This document shows, piece after piece, positions 1 to 8,807 of a stretch of 34,564 nucleotides of DNA (within the stretch, counting starts at the first letter, position 1; each line of letters opens with the position of its first letter). A model generated the notes under the pieces. That model saw only the letters and a program-made list of their open reading frames with translations, ran no database searches and was not told where the DNA came from. The translations under genes were made by a program, and so were the position numbers. Where the stretch lies: assembly GCA_031379665.1 (NCBI GenBank), contig JANNFI010000118.1:1-34564 (forward strand). The letters run 5' to 3'. Source of the stretch: SZUA-254 sp031379665. GTDB lineage: Bacteria > Bacteroidota > Ignavibacteria > UBA10030 > SZUA-254.

Positions 1-176
1 GCTTCCACTCGCTCGAGGACCGGATCGTGAAGACCTGGATGCGCGAAGAAATCAAGGTAAAGGGGCGGCTGTCGCCGTTGACGAAAAAACCGGTGGTGCC
101 GTCGGAAAAGGAATTGTCGGACAACAAACGGTCGCGGAGCGCGAAGCTCAGGGCCGCGGAGAAGAGAGAGTCATGA
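1..176 (+). CDS. rsmH: 16S rRNA m4C1402 methyltransferase RsmH (MraW), 3' end only
   Basis: Only the last 57 codons are in the window; the reading frame opens at base 3 and stops with TGA at 174-176. The peptide begins FHSLEDRIVK, the conserved late motif of RsmH/MraW, and ends with the typical basic tail RSRSAKLRAAEKRES. The family uses S-adenosylmethionine to methylate N4 of C1402 in 16S rRNA. Its position as the first gene of a dcw cluster, directly before an ftsL-like gene, is the usual one. The stop overlaps the next start as ATGA. The catalytic SAM-binding part lies upstream of the window, so integrity of the whole gene cannot be judged. Confidence 0.93.
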   Translation, partial: FHSLEDRIVKTWMREEIKVKGRLSPLTKKPVVPSEKELSDNKRSRSAKLRAAEKRES

Positions 177-643
177 GCAGGAACCCCGTGAGCGAGCTCG
201 AAACGCCCGATACCCCCGAAACCGCCGACCAGAAGCGGCGGCGCTTCGTCTACAGCGGCGAGGCGGGCGGAGGCTCGTCGGAATTCCTGACGCGGGGAAA
301 CAAACCTCTCAAGCGCCGGAGGAAATCGCCGTTCAAGATCGTCAGCCTCATCGCCGTCGTCTCGATCCTGATCGTGTTCTACGTCTGGAATAAAATCACG
401 GTGAACCGGCTTTCCGACGAGGTGGACGCGCTCGAAGTGAAGCAGAAGGATATCGAGAGCATCATCAGGGATTACAACGCCGAGATCGGCAGAAAATCGA
501 GCCGTGACCGGGTCGAGGAACTCGCCCAGAAAAAGGTCGGTATGATTCACAACCCCGACCAGCCGATGTTCTTTGAGGTCGAAAACTACGAGTCGATGCC
601 TCGGGAAAACGAAACGCAAAAACGGGTACCCGTACGAAACTAA
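173..643 (+). CDS. ftsL: FtsL-like septum formation protein
   Basis: This 156-residue bitopic membrane protein has a basic cytoplasmic N-terminus (about residues 1-53, with a KRRRKS cluster at 48-53). One transmembrane helix follows at about 54-72, then a short periplasmic heptad-rich coiled coil (about 74-122, from NKITVNRLSDEVDALE). This is the architecture of FtsL/DivIC-type proteins, which form a complex with FtsQ and DivIC/FtsB and activate FtsW-FtsI. The family is poorly conserved in sequence, so the call rests on topology, size and location between rsmH and the septal PBP. The ATG overlaps the rsmH stop (ATGA). The N-terminal extension is longer than in the E. coli protein. The tail after residue 125 is polar and may be disordered. 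Confidence 0.82.
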   Translation: MSRNPVSELETPDTPETADQKRRRFVYSGEAGGGSSEFLTRGNKPLKRRRKSPFKIVSLIAVVSILIVFYVWNKITVNRLSDEVDALEVKQKDIESIIRDYNAEIGRKSSRDRVEELAQKKVGMIHNPDQPMFFEVENYESMPRENETQKRVPVRN

Positions 644-738
644 AGGAAGCACATATCCCCGTCCCGCCCCGCCCGGAGATCGTCCCGGACGATCCGAGGG
701 AGATACGACGGTGGCGGCGCAGGCTGCGGATCCTCCAG

Positions 739-2811
739 GTGGGGCTGTTCGTCGCCTTCGCGCTGGTGTCCCTGAGGCTGATGCAGATCCAGATCGCGCA
801 ATCGGAACGCTTCGCCCAGGCCGCGGACGACCAGTACGATAAACCGGTCGTACTCCCGGCCCTGAGGGGATCGCTCCTCGATCGGAACGGCAACCCGATC
901 GCCTCGAGCACAATGTTCGTAATGGTCGAGGCCAACCCGCGGAACGTGGGCCGGGACTCGGTGGCTCTCGTGAAATCGCTTTCGAAAATCACCGGGAAGA
1001 GCAAGGCATTTTATGCCGGACTCCTCAAGAAGGGCTGGAAGAAGCGGTATGTCCTGCTCGAGAGCCGGCTGAAGATGGAGGCGGTCCAGAGGCTCGCCCT
1101 CGACACCCTCAGGGGCGTCAACCTCACCGATAAATCCACGAGGATCTACCACGGGGGGATCGTCGCCGGACAGCTCCTCGGCATCACGAACGCCAGCGAC
1201 AGCGGGATCGCCGGCATCGAGATGGGCTTCAATAAGCTGCTGACGGGGAAAGACGGCAAGATGATCTACCAGAAGATCGGCCGCACCTCCCTGGTGGCGA
1301 CGGTCGACAACCTGCGGATCGACCCGGTAGCCGGCCACAACATCACGCTCACGATCGACCTGCTCCTGCAGCAGATCGCTGAGAGCGAGCTCGAGCGGGG
1401 CGTGAAGGAAAACGAAGCCGAGGGCGGCATCGTCATCATGCTTCAGCCCAAGACTGGCGAAGTCCTCGCCGTCGCGCAGTACCCGCGGGTGAACCCTGCG
1501 AGCTTCGGGAAGGCGTCGAAGGAAAACCAGAAACTCCGCGCAGTCACCGACATGGTGGAGCCGGGGAGCGTGTTCAAGATTGTGACTGCCTCCGCCGCGC
1601 TCGACGGGGGGCTGATCCGGCCCGAGCAAAAGTTCAACGCGGAGAACGGCGTCTACCTGGTCAGCGTCAAGGGGAAGAAGAAACCCCGCGTGATCAAGGA
1701 CGTGCACAAGTACGGGCTCATCAGCTTCCGCGAAAGCATGGAACTCTCGAGCAACATCGTGATGGCGAAGGCGAGCAACCTCATCGGCAACGAGAAGCTC
1801 TACACGATGTCCCGGGGTTACGGGTTCGGCACCAAGACGTCCATCGACATTCCGGCTGAAATTGGGGGCGTCCTGAGGAAGCCGATGCTCTGGTCGGCGT
1901 TGACCCGCCACAGCCTGTCCTACGGCTACGAAGTCGGGGTCACGCCGATCCAGATCGCCGCCGCGTACGGCGCAATCGCCAACGGCGGCATCCTGATGCG
2001 GCCGTTCATATTGAAACGTGAAACCGACGCCGATGGGGTCGTAGTCACCGAAACCGAGCCCGCGCCCGTCCGCAGGGTTGTCTCCGAAGAGACCGCCGCC
2101 ACGCTGACATCGTTCCTCGAAGGCGTGGTCGAGCGTGGAACCGCGGTGTCCGCGAAAATCCCCGGGATGCGGATCGCGGGAAAGACCGGCACGTCGAAAC
2201 GCCTTGTGAACGGTTCGTACGAGGGGAGCGAATACACCGCCTCGTTCGTCGGCTTCTTCCCGGCCGAGGCCCCCGAGATCGTCTGTCTCGTGATGCTCGA
2301 CAAGCCGAGGGGCATCAACTACTACGGCGGGACGACGAGCGCGCCGATCTTCAGGGAGATCGTGAAACGGATCGTCGCCTCGTCTGACCGGTACGCGCTG
2401 CCGATCGCCGGCGACGTCCGCGATGTCCGCGAGGAAGAGTCCGCGGCGAAGGCCCCGGTAACAACCGACCCGGCGAGGGCAGGCGCCAAACAGAAGCCGG
2501 TCGCGGGAGTCCGAACCGCCGGAGCAGGCGATGGGAAAAGCCGCGCTGCGGAAAAAAAATTGACGACGGCAGGTACGATCGCAGAAAAGATATCGGCGGC
2601 GGGCGCCTCCCGCCATATCGCCCCGGACGTCCGGGGGTTGTCGATGCGCGAGGCCATCAATGTATTGAGGGACGAAAAGTTTGAACCGTCTGTGTTCGGA
2701 TCGGGAGTCGTCGTGTCGCAGAATCCGCGCCCGGGGGAACCGGTCTCGTCAGGCAGCGTCATCAGGCTGACCTGCGAGCCGAAGACCCCGAAAACGGGCG
2801 ACCTTAAATAG
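739..2811 (+). CDS. ftsI: Septal penicillin-binding protein (transpeptidase) with C-terminal PASTA domain, FtsI/PBP2-PBP3 type
   Basis: This is a class B PBP that crosslinks septal peptidoglycan with FtsW. Numbered from the GTG at 739, it has a TM helix near the start, a PBP dimerisation region (LRGSLLDRNGN), and a transpeptidase domain with all three motifs: SVFK (catalytic S277, K280), SSN (337-339) and KTGT (482-485). A linker rich in Ala, Lys and Gly follows, then one PASTA domain at about 628-690 (APDVRGLSMREAINVL). The start is uncertain. The same frame is open back to 577 and encodes a basic juxtamembrane stretch (IRRWRRRLRILQ), expected just before the TM helix. No ATG, GTG or TTG occurs there, only CTG at 724 or ATC at 655, which lies 7 nt after AAAGGAA at 642-648. 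The real N-terminus may therefore be upstream. The gene lies between ftsL and murE. Confidence 0.93.
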   Translation: MGLFVAFALVSLRLMQIQIAQSERFAQAADDQYDKPVVLPALRGSLLDRNGNPIASSTMFVMVEANPRNVGRDSVALVKSLSKITGKSKAFYAGLLKKGWKKRYVLLESRLKMEAVQRLALDTLRGVNLTDKSTRIYHGGIVAGQLLGITNASDSGIAGIEMGFNKLLTGKDGKMIYQKIGRTSLVATVDNLRIDPVAGHNITLTIDLLLQQIAESELERGVKENEAEGGIVIMLQPKTGEVLAVAQYPRVNPASFGKASKENQKLRAVTDMVEPGSVFKIVTASAALDGGLIRPEQKFNAENGVYLVSVKGKKKPRVIKDVHKYGLISFRESMELSSNIVMAKASNLIGNEKLYTMSRGYGFGTKTSIDIPAEIGGVLRKPMLWSALTRHSLSYGYEVGVTPIQIAAAYGAIANGGILMRPFILKRETDADGVVVTETEPAPVRRVVSEETAATLTSFLEGVVERGTAVSAKIPGMRIAGKTGTSKRLVNGSYEGSEYTASFVGFFPAEAPEIVCLVMLDKPRGINYYGGTTSAPIFREIVKRIVASSDRYALPIAGDVRDVREEESAAKAPVTTDPARAGAKQKPVAGVRTAGAGDGKSRAAEKKLTTAGTIAEKISAAGASRHIAPDVRGLSMREAINVLRDEKFEPSVFGSGVVVSQNPRPGEPVSSGSVIRLTCEPKTPKTGDLK

Positions 2812-2857
2812 CGGACCACACCCGTCCGTCTCGCGGACCTCTACCCGTCGAAACGGA

Positions 2858-4366
2858 ATGATATTATCGAAGTTGTTGGAAAACGTCACCGTCAGGAAAA
2901 TGTTCCAGACCCTGTACGGAAGAATGGTCGTCACCCACGAGGTGGAGGTGGGCGCGGTTGCGTACGACTCGCGCCGCGTTCGCCGCGGCGACCTCTTCGT
3001 GGCGGTGCGGGGGACCGGCTCCGACGGTCACAGGTTCGCGATCGACGCGATCAATAACGGCGCAAAGGTCGTCGTTCTCGAGGACGACAAATCGGTGGAC
3101 GATTCCTACTGTATGCACACTGGGACGGTCAAAGTAGTGGTGCCCGACACAAGGATCGCGCTCGCGACGATCTCGGCTGCGTTCTATGGGCGGCCGGGGG
3201 ATGGAATGACCCTCGTCGGCGTCACCGGGACCAACGGAAAGACGACAACGACGTCGCTGATCCATTCGATGATGATGCGCCACACGGGAGAGGCGGGCCT
3301 TATCGGAACGATCGAATACCGAATCGGCAACCGAATGCTCCCCGCGACCCATACGACCCCGGGGCCGCTCGAGCTGAACGCCTTGCTGGCCGAGATGGTC
3401 GCCGCAGACTGCCGGTCGGCCGTGATGGAGGTTTCATCGCACGCTCTCGACCAGCACAGGGTCGACGGGCTCCGGTTTCGGACGGCGGTCTTCACGAACC
3501 TGACGAGTGACCACCTGGATTATCACGAAACGATGCAGGCCTACTTCGAAGCAAAGAAATCGTTGTTCACGACGCTCACCGACGACGCGTGGGCGGTGAT
3601 CAACGTCGACGACGAGTGGGGGCGAAAACTGGCCGGACTCTCGAAGGGTAAGGTCGTGACGTACGGCATCGACTCCGACGCGGACCTGAAGGCATCCCGG
3701 ATCGCGTTCTCGACCTCCGGGACGACATTCAGCATCTCGTACGGCGCTGAAACGGCCGATGTCTCGACATCGCTCGTAGGAAAATTCAACGTCGCAAACA
3801 TACTGGCGGCGGCGGGGACCGGCCTGAGCCTCGGGATTCCGTTCGCGATCGTTGCGCGGGACATCGCATCGTTCAGCCCGGTGCGGGGCAGGTTTGAGCC
3901 GCTCTCTTCACCCGCGGGATGGACGGTCATCATCGACTACGCGCACACGCCCGACGCGCTCGAGAAAACGCTCATCGCCGTGAAAGAAGCGTTCCCGGAA
4001 GGGATACGCGGCAGGATACTGACGGTGTTCGGGTGCGGCGGGAACAGAGACCGGAAGAAACGGCCCGAGATGGGTCAAATCGCTTCTTCGCTCGGCGACA
4101 TTACGATCGTCACGTCGGACAACCCGCGGGACGAACAACCCGACGCGATCATCGACGAGATCGTCGCTGGGATTGAACAGGGAAAACCGCTCTTCCGCGA
4201 ACCGGACCGGGCGAAGGCGATCCAGATGGCCCTCGGAATGGCCCGGAAGGGCGACGTTGTCGTCATCGCCGGCAAGGGTCACGAGGAATACCAGGTGGTC
4301 GGGAAAGAAAAAATACCCTTCAGCGACCGGCAGGTGGCCGAAGAAACGATTCGCGGAATGAAATGA
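2858..4366 (+). CDS. murE: UDP-N-acetylmuramoyl-L-alanyl-D-glutamate--2,6-diaminopimelate ligase (MurE)
   Basis: This 502-residue Mur ligase adds the third amino acid to the UDP-MurNAc peptide in the cytoplasm using ATP. The UDP-substrate domain begins at about residue 30 (AVAYDSRRVRRGDLFVAVRG). The ATP loop GTNGKTTT is at 124-131, TSDHLDYH at 216-223 carries the metal-site histidine, and the lysine expected to be carbamylated is in AKKSLF (about 232-237). The C-terminal domain has DNPRDE at 421-426, the signature that selects meso-diaminopimelate over lysine, so the peptidoglycan is predicted to be the DAP type. The ATG at 2858 has only a weak purine stretch upstream and lies 46 nt after the PBP stop. 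The 3' end overlaps murF by ATGA. Confidence 0.97.
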   Translation: MILSKLLENVTVRKMFQTLYGRMVVTHEVEVGAVAYDSRRVRRGDLFVAVRGTGSDGHRFAIDAINNGAKVVVLEDDKSVDDSYCMHTGTVKVVVPDTRIALATISAAFYGRPGDGMTLVGVTGTNGKTTTTSLIHSMMMRHTGEAGLIGTIEYRIGNRMLPATHTTPGPLELNALLAEMVAADCRSAVMEVSSHALDQHRVDGLRFRTAVFTNLTSDHLDYHETMQAYFEAKKSLFTTLTDDAWAVINVDDEWGRKLAGLSKGKVVTYGIDSDADLKASRIAFSTSGTTFSISYGAETADVSTSLVGKFNVANILAAAGTGLSLGIPFAIVARDIASFSPVRGRFEPLSSPAGWTVIIDYAHTPDALEKTLIAVKEAFPEGIRGRILTVFGCGGNRDRKKRPEMGQIASSLGDITIVTSDNPRDEQPDAIIDEIVAGIEQGKPLFREPDRAKAIQMALGMARKGDVVVIAGKGHEEYQVVGKEKIPFSDRQVAEETIRGMK

Positions 4367-5748
4367 AGTTGAAGATGGAGGACGTGCTCACAGTGCGGCA
4401 CCTGAGCGCACATAACGTGTCGAAGGCCCCTCGGAAGGGCTTCGCCGGAGTGTGCACCGATTCGCGGAATGTCCGGCCGGGCGAGCTCTTCGTCGCGCTT
4501 CGCGGCGAGAGCTTCGACGGGAACGCCTTCGTGCGCGAGGCGTTCCGCCGCGGCGCCGCGGCCGCGGTGGTGGACTCGCCCCGCGGGCGACGGAGCGCCG
4601 GATCGAAGGCCGTGGTGGTGGTGAAGGACGCGGTGAAGGCGCTGGGGTCGATCGCGCGGATCTACCGCTCGAAGTTCAGGGTCCCCGTTGTGGCCGTCGC
4701 CGGGAGCAACGGCAAGACGACAACGAAGGAAATGATCGCAAAGGTTCTCGGGAAGAAATTCAATGTGCTCTCGACCGAAGGAAACCAGAACAACCACATC
4801 GGCGTCCCGATGACGCTCCTCCGGCTCAGGCCAGGGCACGGGGCGGCGGTGGTGGAGATGGGCACGAACCATTTCGGCGAAGTGCGGTATCTGGCTGAAA
4901 CGGCCCGGCCGACGCACGGCGTCATCACGAACATCGGCAGGGAACACCTGCAGTTCTTCCGGACCCTCTCCGGTGTCGCGAAGGCTGAGGGCGAACTCTT
5001 CGACTATCTCGCCGGCTCGGGCGGAACGGCGTTCGTCAATGCCGACGACGCCCGCGTGGCTCGGCTCGCTGCCAGGAACGCGACGACGGTTCCGTACGGA
5101 TTCTCGGGGAACGGCCGCACGGTGCGGGCCACGGGCCTGTCGATGACCCGCGACGGCCTCCCGAAATTCACCGTCACCCGCCGGGGCGGGAAACCGTTCG
5201 CAGTGAAACTGTCTGTGCCCGGACGCCACACGGCCTCGAACGCGCTGGCCGCGGCCGCGATCGGCATCGCGTTCGGCGTAAGCGCCGCCGGCATCCGAAG
5301 CGCCCTCGCCGGCTTCCGCCCGGTCGGGAAACGGATGGAGACGGTGAAGCGCCGGGGCGTCACGATTCTGAACGATACATACAACGCGAACCCCGAGTCG
5401 GTGATTTCGGCGCTCGACACGCTGGCCCTGTTCAAGGGTCGGGGGAGGCGGATCGTCGTCCTCGGAGACATGCTTGAAATGGGAAGGAACGCCCGCCGTG
5501 AGCACGCCCTGGTCGGCGCCGCGATCGGCAAACACGGATTCGCGGATGTCCTGACATTCGGCCCCCTCGCCCGGCACTACGTAGGGGCGGGACGGCCGGG
5601 GAAACACTACGCCGACAAACGGCGGCTCGCGACGGAGTTGTGCCGGATGACGCGTCCAGGTGACGTGGTCCTGGTCAAAGGATCGAGGGGTATGAAGATG
5701 GAAGAGATTGTGGCGTCGCTCGTCGAACACCTTGGGAGGGCGGCGTGA
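4363..5748 (+). CDS. murF: UDP-N-acetylmuramoyl-tripeptide--D-alanyl-D-alanine ligase (MurF)
   Basis: MurF attaches D-Ala-D-Ala to complete UDP-MurNAc-pentapeptide. The 461-residue protein has the N-terminal Mur ligase domain (CTDSRNVRPGELFVALRGE, 31-49), the P-loop GSNGKTTTKEM at 114-124, the MurF-specific NQNNHIGVP at 141-149 and MGTNHFGE at 166-173. The C-terminal domain contains LNDTYNANPES, another MurF hallmark. The length is normal. The start codon overlaps the murE stop (ATGA), and its own stop overlaps the next gene as GTGA. The base composition is very GC-rich, like the rest of the cluster, which produces long spurious reading frames on the other strand. Confidence 0.97.
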   Translation: MKLKMEDVLTVRHLSAHNVSKAPRKGFAGVCTDSRNVRPGELFVALRGESFDGNAFVREAFRRGAAAAVVDSPRGRRSAGSKAVVVVKDAVKALGSIARIYRSKFRVPVVAVAGSNGKTTTKEMIAKVLGKKFNVLSTEGNQNNHIGVPMTLLRLRPGHGAAVVEMGTNHFGEVRYLAETARPTHGVITNIGREHLQFFRTLSGVAKAEGELFDYLAGSGGTAFVNADDARVARLAARNATTVPYGFSGNGRTVRATGLSMTRDGLPKFTVTRRGGKPFAVKLSVPGRHTASNALAAAAIGIAFGVSAAGIRSALAGFRPVGKRMETVKRRGVTILNDTYNANPESVISALDTLALFKGRGRRIVVLGDMLEMGRNARREHALVGAAIGKHGFADVLTFGPLARHYVGAGRPGKHYADKRRLATELCRMTRPGDVVLVKGSRGMKMEEIVASLVEHLGRAA

Positions 5749-6269
5749 AACGGTTGTGGTGGATTCTCCTGATCACGCCGCTTTTCCTCCAAGGCCAGCC
5801 CCGCCGCGGAGACTTCACGGGATCGTGGGAGCTCGATGTGAAGAAAAGCGTCAACCTTCCGCCGTCGTTCAAGCAGGTGGAATCGTTCGTCCTGGAGATC
5901 ACGCAGAAAGGCGACAGCCTGACCGTCATCGCCAACATGACGGGTCGGGGGCCCGACGGTAAGGTCCAGGCCGTCCCGTTTCCGCCGTTCATCTACGTGA
6001 TGGACGGGAAGGAAACCTACCGGAAGGACTCGATCCGCATGTCCGAACGGTGGATGTCGGCGAACTGGGGACCGGAAGGGAAATCGGTGGTGATGGACAC
6101 ACGCGCCCTGATTAAGCAGGCGGGGAAGCCGGCTGTGGAATTTTCACAGCACGATGAGTGGAAGAAGGTAGGGGATTCGACGCTCGACATCGCCATTACG
6201 CAGAAGACGAAGGGGACCGATTCGGTCAGGACCGAGCGGAGGATCTACAGGAAGATTATCGGAAGATGA
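5745..6269 (+). CDS. Small exported protein of unknown function between murF and mraY
   Basis: This 174-residue protein starts with GTG at 5745, overlapping the murF stop as GTGA. Residues 1-18 form a signal peptide (MKRLWWILLITPLFLQGQ). After cleavage it begins DFTGSWELDVKKS, followed by alternating strands (FVLEITQKGDSLTVIANM) and ends in TERRIYRKIIGR. The 'G-S-W' opening and the beta-rich pattern resemble lipocalin-like or calycin-type proteins that start with 'GTWxLD', but this is a resemblance of pattern only. There is no lipobox cysteine, so it is predicted to be soluble in the periplasm or secreted. Its position inside the mur operon means it is made together with cell wall enzymes. 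Function is not known. A link to envelope assembly is inference from location. Confidence 0.85.
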   Translation: MKRLWWILLITPLFLQGQPRRGDFTGSWELDVKKSVNLPPSFKQVESFVLEITQKGDSLTVIANMTGRGPDGKVQAVPFPPFIYVMDGKETYRKDSIRMSERWMSANWGPEGKSVVMDTRALIKQAGKPAVEFSQHDEWKKVGDSTLDIAITQKTKGTDSVRTERRIYRKIIGR

Positions 6270-6273
6270 AATA

Positions 6274-7398
6274 GTGCTCTATTATATCGTCGAATATATC
6301 CGCCAGCAGGTCCATTTCCCCGGGATGGGACTCTTCCGGTTCATCACGTTCCGGGCGGGCGCGGCGGCGGTGACGGCGCTCTTGATCGCCTTCTGGATCG
6401 GCCCGAAGGTCATCCGCTTCCTGAGGGAGCACCAGATCGGCGAAGCGGCGAAGCTCGAGGCGCCGAAGAACCACCTCTCCAAGGCCGGAACGCCGACGAT
6501 GGGCGGGCTCATCGTCCTGGCCGCCACGGTGATCCCGGCCATCCTCTGGGCGGACATCAAGAACGGCTACGTCCTGCTGATCCTCTTCACGACCGTCTGG
6601 CTCGGCGCCGTCGGGTTCCTCGACGACTACCTGAAGGTGGTGAAGAAAAAACCGAAGGGGCTGATCGGCAAGTATAAGATCGTGGGGCAGGTGATCGCGG
6701 GCCTCGTTGTGGGCGGGACTGTCTATTATTTCCCGCAATGGATGGACCCGACGCTCGCCAAGTACGCGTCGTCGACGACGGTCCCGTTCCTCAAGAACAC
6801 GGAGATCAACTTCGGACTCTTCTACATCCCGATCGTCATCCTGGTCATCACCGCCACAAGTAACGCGGTGAACCTGACCGACGGGCTCGACGGCCTCGCC
6901 GCCGGCACCGTAGGGATCGTCGCGCTGACGCTCGCAGTGATCGGATATGTCTCGGGTCACGCCGAGCTGAGTCAGTACCTCACGATCCCGTTCCTTCGCG
7001 GGAACGGCGAACTGAGCATTTACTGCGCGGCGCTGGTGGGCGCGTGCCTGGGATTCCTCTGGTACAACGCCTATCCCGCCCAGATTTTCATGGGCGACAC
7101 GGGATCGCTGGCGCTGGGCGGTGCGATTGGCGCGCTCTGCGTGCTGCTGAAAAAGGAGCTGCTCCTCCCGACGCTTGGGGGGATCTTCCTGATCGAGACG
7201 GTGTCGGTGATCGTCCAGCGTCTCTGGTTCAAGTACACGAAAAAACGGTACGGCGAAGGACGGCGCGTCTTCAGGATGGCGCCGATCCACCACCATTTCG
7301 AGATGGCCGGCGTTCCTGAGCCGAAAATCGTCACGCGGTTCTACATCGTCGCGATCCTGCTGATGATCCTGAGCCTCGCAACGTTCAAGGTGAGGTAG
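6274..7398 (+). CDS. mraY: Phospho-N-acetylmuramoyl-pentapeptide transferase (MraY)
   Basis: MraY transfers phospho-MurNAc-pentapeptide from UDP to undecaprenyl phosphate, making lipid I at the inner face of the membrane. The 374-residue protein has about ten hydrophobic helices and the family signatures KAGTPTMGGL (70-79), the aspartate pair in FLDDYLK (D117, D118), NLTDGLDGLA (200-209), FMGDTGSLALGG (272-283) and the late histidine cluster HHHFEMAG (339-346). The start is GTG at 6274, with GGAAG at 6261-6265 about 8 nt upstream and inside the end of the preceding gene. Only 4 nt separate the two genes. The length is normal for the family. Confidence 0.97.
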   Translation: MLYYIVEYIRQQVHFPGMGLFRFITFRAGAAAVTALLIAFWIGPKVIRFLREHQIGEAAKLEAPKNHLSKAGTPTMGGLIVLAATVIPAILWADIKNGYVLLILFTTVWLGAVGFLDDYLKVVKKKPKGLIGKYKIVGQVIAGLVVGGTVYYFPQWMDPTLAKYASSTTVPFLKNTEINFGLFYIPIVILVITATSNAVNLTDGLDGLAAGTVGIVALTLAVIGYVSGHAELSQYLTIPFLRGNGELSIYCAALVGACLGFLWYNAYPAQIFMGDTGSLALGGAIGALCVLLKKELLLPTLGGIFLIETVSVIVQRLWFKYTKKRYGEGRRVFRMAPIHHHFEMAGVPEPKIVTRFYIVAILLMILSLATFKVR

Positions 7399-7400
7399 GA

Positions 7401-8807
7401 ATGAGCCTGGCGCAGACAGAAGAATCGGACACGGATGTCATGAACACATCGGAGTTGAAGGGAAAGAAGGTGACCATCATCGGGGCCGCGAGGAGCGGTC
7501 TGGGCGCAGCGCGCCTCCTGCACGCCGAAGGGGTCACCGTGTTCGTGAGCGACCACTCCCCCTCGGGCCCCCTGACGCAGAGCTTCATGGAGCTGAAGAA
7601 GCACGGCATCGCGTTCGAGGCGGGCGGACACACCACGAAGGCCTACGATGCGGACCTGATGGTCATCAGCCCCGGCGTTCCGTCCGACGCGGAAGTCATC
7701 CGCGAGGCGGGCCTGCGCGGAATACGCATTGTCAGCGAGATCGAGATGGCCTCCTGGTTCTGCGCCGCAAAGATCGCCGGCGTGACCGGGACGAACGGAA
7801 AGACGACCACGGTAACGCTCCTCGGGCGTCTCCTCGCCGACGCGAACATCGCATCGGCCGTCGTCGGAAACATCGGAGCCGCCTTCTCGGGGGTGGCGTC
7901 CGACGCGGCGCCGGATTCCGTGGTGGTGCTCGAGGTGTCGAGTTTCCAGCTCGACCACATCGAGCGGTTCCGCCCCTCCGTGTCGGTCGTCCTGAACATC
8001 ACGCCCGACCACCTGAACCGGTACGGCGGATCGTTCGAGCGCTACGCGAAGTCGAAGTGCAGGATTTTTGAGAACCAGAGGCCGGGCGACGCACTGATCT
8101 ACAACGCGGACGACCCCGGGACAAAGACGAGGGTCGGGCGTCTCGTTCCCGTCGGCGTCCGGCTCCTGCCGTTCGGGCTGACGGAACCGGCCGGCGAAGG
8201 AGCATTCCTGAAGGACGGCGCGCTGACGGTGAGGCTTGCGGGCCGTGAGACGGCGGTGGTCGCGGCCGACGCGATCGGCATCCCGGGTCTGCACAACCTC
8301 TATAATTCGATGGCGGCAGCGCTCGCGGCGATGGTTCTCGGGGTTGGCGCGGACACCGCGGCAGCCACACTGAAGGATTTCAAGGGCGTCGAGCACCGGC
8401 TGGAGTTCGTGATCGAACGCCGCGGCGTGCGGTACGTCAACGATTCGAAGGCGACCAACGTTGACTCGGTCTGGTACGCCCTGCAGTCGTACCCGTCGAA
8501 GATCGTGCTCATACTCGGCGGCAGGGACAAGGGGAACGATTATTCGAAGATCGTCCCGCTCGTCGCGAAATCGGTCCGCGCGATCGTGGCGGTGGGCGAG
8601 TCGGCGGATAAAGTGGTGAAGGTGTTTTCGGGCGTTGTGCCGGTGGCAAAGGCCGCTTCGATGAAGGAGGCCGTGGAACGCTCGGCCGCCGCAGCGGTCG
8701 AAGGGGACGTGGTGCTGCTCTCCCCGGCGTGCGCCTCGTTCGACTGGTTCGACAATTACGAGCACAGGGGACGCGTCTTCAAGGAGGCCGTATGGGCGTT
8801 GCAGTAA
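7401..8807 (+). CDS. murD: UDP-N-acetylmuramoyl-L-alanine--D-glutamate ligase (MurD)
   Basis: MurD adds D-glutamate to UDP-MurNAc-L-Ala. The 468-residue protein has the N-terminal Rossmann-like nucleotide domain (KVTIIGAARSGLGAARLL, about 23-40), the ATP loop GVTGTNGKTTT at 127-137 and NITPDHLNRY with the metal-site histidine. The C-terminal domain has VNDSKATNVDS and LILGGRDKGNDY, both MurD signatures. ATG 7401 follows mraY by 2 nt and has a purine-rich GAGGTAGGA just before it. A second in-frame ATG at residue 14 (7440) would still keep the whole Rossmann fold, so the first 13 residues are less certain. The 3' end overlaps the ftsW start by 16 nt. Confidence 0.97.
   Translation: MSLAQTEESDTDVMNTSELKGKKVTIIGAARSGLGAARLLHAEGVTVFVSDHSPSGPLTQSFMELKKHGIAFEAGGHTTKAYDADLMVISPGVPSDAEVIREAGLRGIRIVSEIEMASWFCAAKIAGVTGTNGKTTTVTLLGRLLADANIASAVVGNIGAAFSGVASDAAPDSVVVLEVSSFQLDHIERFRPSVSVVLNITPDHLNRYGGSFERYAKSKCRIFENQRPGDALIYNADDPGTKTRVGRLVPVGVRLLPFGLTEPAGEGAFLKDGALTVRLAGRETAVVAADAIGIPGLHNLYNSMAAALAAMVLGVGADTAAATLKDFKGVEHRLEFVIERRGVRYVNDSKATNVDSVWYALQSYPSKIVLILGGRDKGNDYSKIVPLVAKSVRAIVAVGESADKVVKVFSGVVPVAKAASMKEAVERSAAAAVEGDVVLLSPACASFDWFDNYEHRGRVFKEAVWALQ
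8782..8787 (+). promoter_or_regulatory. Shine-Dalgarno AGGAGG deciding the ftsW start
   Basis: AGGAGG lies 4 nt before ATG 8792, inside the last codons of murD. It supports 8792 as the ftsW start over an in-frame GTG at 8729 that would overlap murD much further and adds residues with no FtsW character. Confidence 0.7.

Noticed and set aside
640..2616. 658-codon open frame on the - strand opposite the PBP gene
   Set aside because: It mirrors the real transpeptidase gene with all its motifs. The product is rich in Arg, Asp and His without family motifs, a typical effect of high GC at third positions.
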